This document shows, in pieces, positions 55,464-64,000 of a DNA stretch of 64,000 nt. The position numbers and the translations under genes are program-made. Position 1 is the first letter of the stretch. Each line of letters starts with the position of its first letter. The notes under the pieces are model-generated. The model did not search any database and was not told where the DNA came from. It saw only the letters and a program-made list of their open reading frames with translations. This stretch comes from Darksidea phi (taxonomy: Eukaryota; Ascomycota; Dothideomycetes; Pleosporales; Lentitheciaceae), in the NCBI GenBank assembly GCA_030770425.1, contig JASJFT010000009.1, positions 124,001 through 188,000 on the forward strand, in the 5' to 3' direction.

Positions 55464-58188
55464 TCAAGCATCACCCATGGCAACATCGCTATCCCCACTA
55501 TCATCGCTCTCCCACTCGCTCTCCTCATCTCCATCTCCAGTTCCAGCTCCCACATCTTCCTTGCCTCGCTTCCTCTCCTTGTAATCCAGATCCAGGACGC
55601 GATAATGCTTCCTATCACTTCCTAGCACGACAACGACGCGTCGGCCTTTTCGTCCGTTGACAATGAGTTTGAGCGGTGTGAAGCGGCCTTCGAAGACGTG
55701 GCGCGTGTGCCTCTTTAGTGTGTCGGGGGAGAGTGTGATGGTTTGGCGGGTTGAGGGCGGTGTGGGCGTACCATCGGGGAGTAATGCTGTGTCGAGGGTG
55801 GAGGGAGGGAGGGGTGTGTATGGTATTATCTCTTTTGCTGCTGCTGCTGTCGTTGTCGCTACTCCAGTGGGATATGAAGACGCGGTTGCGGGTGTATATG
55901 GCAGGGATATTAGGAAACAGGGTTTTGGCTCAGAAGTGGCTTGCAGGAGGATAAGGAGGCTGGTGTCGTCTGCGAATTTTGCGTCGAGGATTTTGTGTGT
56001 GGGGGTGCTTAGGGTTGTTGTGGCATAGGCGTGGATGGAGGAGGGGAGCTCTGAAATCTGCGGGTCGTGGAGCAGGCGGTGGATGTGTAGGTGTGAGGGT
56101 TGAGATGTGGAGGAGAGGGCGATGTATGTCGAGATGGACTCGGTGTCTGATGATAAGGGCTGAGAAGGTTAGCATTGATGTGTAGAGATCGGGGATTGAG
56201 GCTCTTACTTCATACACCATACGCATATCCACCGCATCGCCCACCTCTCCTTCTTCCAAGACTAGTCCACAGTCCATGCTAACGTTGTTCTCCTGCCACT
56301 GACTCACTTGCTTTAGCAGCCCAGTCACACCTTCACCGAAATGTGCAAGGACCCTTTCCAAAGAAAGTGCCTCTTCTTTAAACGGTTTGCCCTCTTTCAG
56401 CAACTCAATAGCCTTCCTAGTATCCTCATACTCCACCGCCTCCTTGTCATCGCCAACATCCTTCGCGCTCTTCAGGTAAGGGCCCAGATCAGACTTCGTC
56501 ATACCAAACTGGATATATTCTAGCACGAGAGCGATGTCGACACCAGGATCTCGTGCTTCCATTTCAGCTCTAGACTGGCTGCCCCGCTCCGTAGCTTCGA
56601 AATCGATGGAGTAGCGGAGCCATTTGCTGAAACTGGCGAAGTTGCGCTTTTCGTGTGTAGCGTAGAGGAGCGTCGTGTGTGCCAGTAGTCTCAGGTTCTT
56701 CAGCAAGTCAAGCAGTGCCGTGAATTCTGAGATTGGACCGTCGAAGATCCATTCCTGGCCTTCATAGAACGTCGCTAGTCCACGGAGTCGCGATATGATG
56801 ATGCTACATCGATCTAGTGCGGGCAGAAAGTTTTCGTGCAGGAGCTGGATGACAGTAACTAGACCCGAGGTTACAGCGTTGTCCCAGCGCTTGTGGCCTT
56901 GTTCTGCGAGCTCGTCTACCAGCCATTCGTGGATAAGCCGGGGACAGTGGCCAGTACACGCCAGGTGATACAAACTTTGCACCAGGCTGGTTTCTTTGCG
57001 CTCTTCGAGGGTCTCGCTGATATTGCGCATAAACTTCCTGGGAAGATCTTGGCTGTGTGTGAAGAATGTCCTGATACGAGAGAGCGAGTGTGTGAGATAT
57101 GAAAGCAGGTTTTGTAGTTGCGCTGTCTTGGAAGCGATTAGATGAAGGTAGATGCCCGCTGAGGGTATGAAACCTAGTGTAAGCGGGACGTACGCTATCC
57201 GGGTTCTCTTGCCTTGGGGCTTTGTGACAGACATGAGAAGGCCGTGTGTGCACGCATACGGATGACTCGCATGCATGATAGGACTACTCTGCACATCCCA
57301 CTCTTCCGGCAGCCGTACATCGACTGTCTCCATCGAATCGTAGATGCTCGGATGCACAGTTCCCCTCTCCGTGCATCTAATGAACATATCCACACTGTTG
57401 TGGTCTCGTAGATGATGAGAGTGCAATAATCCGTCGACCTGCGCTTGCGTGCTAAACGCGCCGGCATCTGCCTGTGCCCCGCGCATCATCATGAACGGAT
57501 TTGCTGGTGGAAGAGGTATGGGCGGTAATTTCGGCAGCAGAGTCTCCATATCCATCATAGCGAGTTGATCGGGGAGGTCGGGCGCGATATCCAAGATTTC
57601 GAAATCTGGTTGCCGTTGCAGAAAATCTTCCAGCGTCGTGCCGTCTTTGAAGGTATCCCAATCTTCTATGGTAAGATCATTGAGATCGATCGTCTTTGAA
57701 GCCGGCGTGGTGTCCGCATCGGAGGTGGATGAGGATTTGGTCTTAGAAGTCGTCATCCCAGTCCTCCGTTTAACCCCCTCAACATCAATAAAATTCAACC
57801 CCCACCCTAAGCACTTAATCCTTCTCTCTTCCTCCTCTTCTCCATCCTCCTCTTCTGCCCTACCTCCTTCTCCACCAAGCTTGACATCTCGATGCACCAC
57901 CTTCCCCGTCTCGCACCCCACAACATCCACACTTCCCCCACTCCAAGCCACCGCAACACTTGCACCATTGCTCTGCCAAGCCACCGCATCGACCGTTTCA
58001 TCTTCGCTCTTTCTTTTCAAACCAAAAGCCCTCTGTCCGTTGATCCGGTACACGTCTAGATTTTCTTCGTCTGTCACAAGCGCGATGAGGTCCATTGTGG
58101 GGCAGTAAGAAATAAGGTGAGGATGTATACGATGTAGCAGAATCTTTTCTGCCTGTTGGAGCAGCTTAGGGCCTGCTGCAGTCTCCAT
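55464..58188 (-). CDS. APC4: Anaphase-promoting complex subunit 4
   Basis: Exons 58188-56209 and 56159-55464 give 891 residues. The 49-bp intron (GTAAGA...TCTCAG) is needed: unspliced, the frame runs into Pro/His-rich nonsense, while the spliced frame continues as PLSSDTESISTYIALSSTSQ and ends in an acidic tail. The N-terminus has WD40-like strands (LISYCPTMDLIALVTDEENL, VDAVAWQSNGASVAVAWSGG). The middle has the APC4 helical block (QLLHENFLPALDRCSIIISR, RGLATFYEGQEWIF). APC4 is a scaffold of the APC/C ubiquitin ligase that drives the metaphase-anaphase step. The acidic tail (EESEWESDDSGDSDVAMGDA) is probably disordered. Confidence 0.93.
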
Positions 58189-58386
58189 TTTGGAGGAGTT
58201 CAGGCTTCAAATGTCTGTATGTGTGGAACGTGGAGACTGGTGTGGTGGGCGTGGTTCGATGTTGCGGCTTGTGGACACGGCTAGATCCAAAGTTGCCTAG
58301 CGCAGTCACGATGTCACGTTAGGCGTTGATTCAGATTTCCCATAAGCCTCTCTCCTACGCGATCAAGCCTAATACTTCCGTATATA

Positions 58387-58754
58387 CTAGTATTTTCTAT
58401 GTAATTGAATTAAAACTTCACCTTCCTCCTTTACGTATTTCCATGGGAATTGCTTGCGTTCGTTGTTGTATGTCCCAAGCCACCATTCCCCATCACCTAG
58501 ACGTTCCTGCAGAAGGTTAGCATAGTCAAATGCTTCATAACCTGCCTATGGCCTACCAAATCGACTACCCGTGCGCCTTTTGGAAAACTCAGTTCAAGAG
58601 GTGATTTCGCCGTGTATTCGGATTCCGCGATGACTGCGGCCTTGACCCAAGGCTCTGGGAACTTGACATACTTGTACGGAAAGTATCCATGCACGGGCCT
58701 TTTGCCACCCAAAAGCGGGCTCGCCCGTTCATGATCCCCCTTGTATACGCGCAT
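58387..58754 (-). CDS. Small SH3-domain protein or SH3 gene remnant
   Basis: Exons 58754-58557 and 58506-58387 give 105 residues. The 50-bp intron has a CTAAC branch site and TGCAG acceptor. Splicing completes one SH3 domain: ESEYTAKSPLELSFPKGARV, then ERLGDGEWWLGTYNNERKQF and PWKYV (the ALYDY-like strand, the paired Trp and the FPxxYV end). Just before it, VHGYFPYKYVKF looks like the C-terminal end of another SH3 domain, so the ancestor probably had at least two. The upstream part is missing, and residues about 4-11 are encoded by sequence matching the mariner terminal repeat. It may be a truncated relic or a working small adaptor. Confidence 0.6.
58721..58743 (-). repeat. Single mariner terminal repeat inside the SH3 frame
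   Basis: Read on the minus strand, it begins CAAGGGGGATCATGAACGGG and continues CGA, next to TA. It equals the first 24 bases of the left repeat at 50851 apart from one missing T. No partner repeat was found nearby. Confidence 0.75.
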
Positions 58755-59653
58755 TATCCTGCTAGGATCGATCGCCGGCTCGATAATTGGGTAGAAGGCC
58801 CTGGATGAGGGTCTCGCAATAACCCCATGACTACCAGAGGGCCCCCGGCCCTCCCGCGTCAGTCAACCCAGATAGGAGCCCACGGTATCTACGCTAGCGA
58901 ACGGACTGTGTCGGAGAGCCATCCTCCTTGCAGCCCACCCACAAAGAATATTCTACACCTCACGTGGCGCGCCGGACGCAATTCAGCAGGATCATATCGT
59001 TGCCGCCGTAACTCGAAAGACAATCCTATAACTAACCCTTTTACTTCAAGCGCCTCCCTTGTTGGTCGACTCTATTTTGTGCAGTCTTCTGGCAAACATG
59101 TCCAATCGTCAATTACAAGATCATAGGAGGGTAGCAGAGCCATCGGTCAAGGGATCCGTCGAAGATACTAATTGGTAAGATCTCTTCAACTCAAAACCAC
59201 ACAGCTATCAGACTGTGTCACAATTACTTCTAAAGGCTCTTCAAAGTCTTGAAGGTAACAGGGAAAGTGGAATCATCCCTCCGACTTTCCGGAACCCATC
59301 CTACAGGGGTTCAAAGGACAAATATATATTCTGTTCTACAATTGCTCGGGCCTTGGCTCAACAGATGTGCTGTCCGTGTGCCGTCGTCTCCACCCTTCGC
59401 TTCAGGAGATGGTACACGGCATCATCAAAGCCTAGCACAACTTCCCCCAGCCTTGGACTGACGTTTACGAGATCATCAGTACTTGTGGTAAAGTCGGTAT
59501 GAGGGCGCAGTAGTAAAGACAACTGCATTGATTGATAGGATAGAGAACTAAGGTTATAAAGCTTCTGGATTCCTGCGGGATAAACCCACAATATGGAATA
59601 TCTTCTTATGCTCTAGACTTGATAATGTCCGAGGCCTAGTAAAATACCGTTTG
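58755..59653. other. Intergenic
   Basis: The frames (58827-59126, 59215-59502) have no motifs. The minus-strand frame stays open upstream of the SH3 start to about 58,855 without an ATG. Confidence 0.45.
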
Positions 59654-61941
59654 TTAGCCTCGCTCAAATGTCTCCACAGAACCTTGTAAAGCGGTACTAC
59701 ATACCTTCTCTGCAACAGCATATACGGTTGCGGATAGGTGGGATGCTGGTATTAAAGGCATAATGGATGCGTCCACTACGCTTAATCCTTCTACACCATG
59801 CACTTTCAAGTCGCTTCCCACTACACCACCTAGATCTTTTGGCATCATGGCCGCTGTTCCGGATGGGTGAAACGAGGTTGGAAAAGATGTAGCTCTGACG
59901 TGTTTCACGAGGTCCGCATAATCCGTGACGTTAGCACCGGGGGCACTTTCAACGGGTCCCAGCTTCGCGAGGGTAGGCGTATTAACCCATCGGCGCGTAT
60001 ATTGCAAAAAGGCAACGGCTTGTTCGATGTCTAGAGGGTTGGCGAAAGTCCGGAAATCGACAACAGGATCCCCTGTAGGGTTGGTGGCGTTGATGTTAAT
60101 GCTGCCTCTGCTTAGCGGCCGTACTATAACTAGTGCGCGCCCGCAGGTAGCATCAATGGATGCTTCGTAAGCCGCGGCATCTTTGGCGGCGAATAAACGA
60201 GCTAGAATCTTCTTCTGGGCCTCGAAACCCTTGATCACTGAGCCACTGACCGTGGGAGCGAGATACGTGGAGGGCGATTGGGCACTGAGGTTGGAGACAA
60301 ACTGTTGGTGTTTTTCATACACTTCCTGGAGAGGGAGGAAGGCAAAACTGGTTCCAAGAGATAGAGTAAGTGGTCCTACAGTGAAGGATATCAGAACTGA
60401 GATACCGCTGCTTTAGTGTATCAGGACGCAAATACCTGTTTTATAGGTGTCATATTCGGCTTGAGCTTCGTTCCTGAACGTTATATTATTTGCCAGTGTT
60501 CCAGGGTTAGGCCATAGATCTTTGGTGACTAGACGGAGTATGAGTTAATTATAGGAAACGAAATATTAATATACTTACAATCGCATTTTAACATTGCCTG
60601 GGCATGATCTTGCATGTTCTGGCCGACGCCGGGGAGGTCGACTTTGAGTCTGATACCTGCTGCTTCCAAGATATTCTTCGGACCAATGCCACTTAGTTGA
60701 AGAATCTGAGGCGTATGAACTGCTCCTGCGGCGATGATAGCTTCCTTTTCCACATTGATGATTGTCTTTTGGTCCGGCTGGAACCTTTCGCTGATGATGA
60801 CTCCTTCAACTTCAGATTTAGATGAGAGTACAACCTTCTCCACTTTATGACCAACTAAGAGGTGATAGTTCTGTCTCGTCCTAGCGGGATCATAGTAGCC
60901 ATATCTGGCGTATGACCTCGTTTGATTAAAGGGATTTTGCGATGCTGGAGCCCAATAACGGCCCACTGCATTGCCTGCTGCATGATCTATAGGCCCTGTG
61001 ATATTGAGATCACTCCATGCATCCCACGCGATTTCTGTAATATGTGTCAGACATTGAAGGATTACGTTTGGGAAGCTATGAATGCAGCGCTAGCTTACTC
61101 GTAGTCGGCCACTGGAACGGCGGCAGAGTAGCCCAAATTGGTCCAGGTCCGGATCCGTACGCTCTTGCATCCCATGTGTAGCCATACTTTGCGGTGCTTT
61201 CCTTGGACGGCGGACCGAACGACGCGCTCTAGATACACATTAAGGATCAGAATTGCACTACAAATAGTAAAAGGAGCTATGGATACACTCTACCCTTTTG
61301 AAATACTCGTATAAGCTATCCCATCCCCAGCCAGGATTTCCAAGGGCTTCCCATGCATCGTAGTCCGCTTTGGAAGCTCTGTCAAAAACCATAGCTATTT
61401 TACTCTCGTTAGTCAAAGCTGCATTGGTGTGAGAAGCGGTGACTCAAACCGTTGACTGCCGAAGAGCCTCCTACTGCCATCCCTACCGTAAATTTCTGGA
61501 GAGTAAAACCGTTCAAGTCTGGGATCGGTCGAGTCGTAACGTTGAATGCATGGTTACTGCAATTGGTCGCCAAGGTGTTGAGGAAATTCTTTGGCATCCA
61601 TATACATGGTTCATCGGCAAAGTCACCCAATTCGACCACAAGTACAGTTCCTGCGATGCATCGTATTCGTCAATATCGGTAGACGGCGTCACAAAATGGT
61701 GGGATTGCTTACGAGATGAATCCTCAGACAATCGGTTAGCCACCGTGAGGCCGCTTGTTCCTCCTCCAAGCACCACATAATCATAAGAGTTCCGAAGCTC
61801 GTTAGTACTTCTTTTTACTTCTGCATTTGCAGCAAATGCGGGTTGTGCAGAGCCTGCGATAGCAAAGGCTATCAGCGGGATGTATGCGTACGCGAAAAGA
61901 GCTGCCGACAGTCCCATTTTTGGGATAAGGTCAAGACGCAT
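59654..61941 (-). CDS. Secreted GMC family FAD oxidoreductase, seven exons
   Basis: Exons 61941-61713, 61650-61450, 61394-61294, 61228-61099, 61034-60579, 60528-60436 and 60375-59654, with introns of 50-65 bp and consistent phases, give 643 residues. The signal region is PLIAFAIAGSAQPAFA (start 61941; a second Met at 61918). Blocks are YDYVVLGGGTSGLTVANRL (FAD ADP-binding), RTVLVVELGDF, VGGSSAVNAMVFDRAS, GAVHTPQILQLSGIG and FHPSGTAAMM (His about 573), with the second active-site His at about 616 in PASHLSATVYAVAEK. The form is close to fungal aryl-alcohol or glucose dehydrogenase-like GMC enzymes. It differs from the first GMC gene in intron number and active-site wording, so the two are not recent duplicates. 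Confidence 0.9.
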
Positions 61942-62757
61942 TACCGTAGAAATTGACAAAACAAAAACTTTATATAGCGATTTTAATCTAGCACTAGGCC
62001 TATTATGTCGGTCGAAAATTGTGCTCATGTAGGTACCTGCACGCTCTCCTCGTTGCTGATGCACGGCGTCCCTGAGTCGCATGCTGACGACCGCCACCAA
62101 TCGACTGGTATATTACACGATTACGCACCAGTGCGTCGCAAAACGACTGCTGCGTGGTTCTGCGTCAGTGGGCGCCGACGCGGCCCGGCCAGACATGGAA
62201 TTCAGTGGATGGATATGCCCATTAAACTGCTCTTCATTGGGACCGCTTCTCCTCCAGCACTGCTCTATCAGTGAAATTCGCGATCTCGAATAATCGTATG
62301 GAAAAAATACTACATTTCAGGATGGCTGGACGCCAGCCTCGAGCGGGGGTGTGCTTGGCGCTATCTGCCGAATCTGAAATGGGCGTCGACCCTCCGATAT
62401 GCAGTGAGCACCGAATAGAATAGAGGCGGCATAGTGGCGCACACAACAGGACCAAAGGGAAATATGACCAAGGACTTGTGATGAAAGCAATGACACGATT
62501 TGGTAATGCGACACAGCTCGTATCTATTTCCATAAACGTATAGTATCTGTCGCGACGTCTGTTGAGACGATGAAAGACTACTCCTCCTACAGAAGCGTGC
62601 ATAGTAAATACACCTAAAAGTCTACTCAGCGTCGTTTACATCCAGAAACCTTATCGGGAATATTCAATCTACGCCCCGCACCCCTAAAGATCAGCATCGT
62701 CCTCGTCAGGAAGCGGCATCGGCATCGGCATCGGCACCGCGCCCGGCAACCCCTCCA
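61942..62757. other. Intergenic
   Basis: Upstream region of the seven-exon GMC gene. A short GATGCC/CCGATG hexamer repeat lies near 62,720-62,745. Frames on both strands lack motifs. Confidence 0.45.
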
Positions 62758-63337
62758 TCAACGTAAAGCCAAAAGATTCGCATCGACAGCTACAGTTGTC
62801 ATCGACTCATCAGCCTCCTTTACCTTTACCTCTTTCTCTTTCTCGCCATCGTTATCAGCATCATCATCATCATCGTCGTCATCATCAGGAAGTAGCATCA
62901 AAGCCGCCCCCTCCATCACCACTCTCATTCGAGCTATCCAGGAAGGATAAGCATCGACGGGTGTGCATACCGCTACAGTAAAAGGAACTGTGTCCCAGTC
63001 GATGTCTTCAGCGTCTTCGTTGTCCTCTTTTGGCCCATCTCCCTTCGTTCCTTGCAGTCCATCCTGCTTCTCTCCTTCTACCAATCTATGATCCCAGCAT
63101 CGGCATGTTCTAAATCACCTTCTGCCCTCTCAACGGGTTCGGGTTCGGATTCTTGATTGATTCTGCTTTCGCACTACCCCCTTCCTTCCGACCCGTGTCG
63201 TGTTTCAACTGCTGCAATCCTTTTCTCCTCCCATCCTCATGCAAAGAGATATTTTCGTTCTTGTTTCCAAGCTTGCCCGGGATAGCGCTGACCGCATTCG
63301 CGGAAATAGCATAAGTAATTTCGGTCGTGGTTTTCAT
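62758..63337 (-). CDS. Doubtful low-complexity gene
   Basis: Two minus-strand frames, 63337-63110 and 63084-62758, might belong to one gene, but I found no splice pair of reasonable size joining them in frame. The first begins MKTTTEITYAISANAVSAIP. The second has IDWDTVPFTVAVCTPVDAYP, an Asp run encoded by a GAT/GAC repeat at about 62845-62885, and a charged end. It could be a small acidic protein or chance coding in low-complexity DNA. Confidence 0.25.
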
Positions 63338-64000
63338 TCGTAGACAAAAAAAGTAAGAAAGAGGGGTTTTCCTGGCACAGGGGCTAGGACGAGGCTGAGA
63401 CTAGGTGTTTGAGGCGCAGCGACGATCGGTTTTATGCGTTGGTGCCTTAATGCCTTTTCGTTGCCTGGACTCAATCACCCTGGGCAAAAAATATGCTAAA
63501 ATCATGGATCAGATTGGTTTGAATCGTTGCGCTGCTATCTAATTGCAGTTTATTGCAATGATGATGCACTGCCATTTAAGCGCAAATATCGCGAAGCTAT
63601 TCGCACGTATGCATCTCTGCCGCATACCCATACACGGTGTCCCAACGTTCCAGAATCGTTTAGGCATACTAAGCCTACATACAGCAGCCCCCTGGGCGGC
63701 CATCCCAAAATTTCCCTTCTAATACTCCGGTGTTGATCCCTCTCTATAGCGTGCCGTGCCATGGCCAACGTAAAAGGAAAGTGGTATCTAAATAAATCCA
63801 AAGGTATCAAACGCCGACGCTATGTACAGTAATGCTGAAGTGTTTTTTCTAAATTGTGTGCGGAGAAGCGAATGACAAGGAGTAGTTTGAAAACAGGTCC
63901 AAAAGGTTAAAGTGAAAATTGTTGCTTGCAACGGTAGAAGTCGAAGAAAAACGTCGTCCGAAACTGGATACGGATCAGAAGTAACAAATTGGGTATAGTG
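63338..64000. other. Gene-poor end of window
   Basis: Nothing recognised. Opposed frames at 63527-63810 have no motifs. Confidence 0.45.

Noticed and set aside
3529..61941. The two GMC oxidoreductase genes as borders of one metabolic cluster
   Set aside because: They are 54 kb apart, differ in intron number and active-site wording, and are separated by unrelated housekeeping genes.
1..64000. CRISPR arrays, bacterial-type operons, rRNA or clear tRNA genes
   Set aside because: None seen. The short regular repeat arrays present are protein-coding or transposon minisatellites, and the window is eukaryotic.

Overview
The window looks like nuclear DNA of a filamentous ascomycete (Pezizomycotina, quite possibly a dothideomycete; I cannot place it more exactly). 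The reasons are short introns of about 43-82 bp with GTANGT-type donors and CTRAY branch sites, eukaryotic housekeeping genes (delta-COP, ribosomal protein L2, APC4, a NIPA-type transporter), secreted GMC oxidoreductases, and transposons carrying repeat-induced point mutation (RIP: CA/TG dinucleotides turned into TA).

Layout. 1-3.5 kb: gene-poor, with a decayed piece of the C-terminal repeats of a fungal NLR-type protein and a degenerate direct repeat. 3.5-9.6 kb: a secreted GMC oxidoreductase, a small conserved fungal protein and a four-exon sulfotransferase-like gene. 9.79-15.35 kb: one complete Ty1/Copia LTR retrotransposon in reverse orientation, with 256-bp LTRs, a GATAC target duplication and a heavily RIPed interior. 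15.4-18.5 kb: nothing convincing. 18.5-25.3 kb: a secreted NTF2/SnoaL-like protein, a small three-exon membrane protein, then a row of broken genes (an unknown gene with RIP-type stops, a frameshifted FAD amine oxidase, a GC-rich decayed stretch, a coiled-coil relic and a TetX-like flavin monooxygenase relic). 25.8-37.4 kb: a secreted PhoD phosphatase, two F-box-type proteins and a SMI1/KNR4 protein. 38.1-46.6 kb: housekeeping block of delta-COP, an acidic nuclear-type protein and a NIPA transporter. 47.8-52.9 kb: accessory block of a dead kinase, a GST, a Tc1/mariner element with an internal 54-bp tandem repeat, and a secreted six-bladed-propeller protein. 54.0-58.2 kb: ribosomal protein L2 and APC4. 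58.4-62 kb: a small SH3 protein whose reading frame contains a mariner terminal repeat, and a second, seven-exon GMC oxidoreductase. 62-64 kb: low-complexity sequence with at most one doubtful gene.

The housekeeping genes are independent of each other. The accessory genes (two GMC oxidases, sulfotransferase-like, SnoaL-like, FAD oxidase, flavin monooxygenase, GST, propeller protein) are tailoring-type enzymes of the kind found in secondary metabolism, but no polyketide, peptide or terpene backbone enzyme is present and several members are broken. I therefore read them as a dispersed or decayed accessory set, not a working cluster. Splice models were made by eye from reading-frame continuity, splice consensus and family knowledge; no alignment was run.
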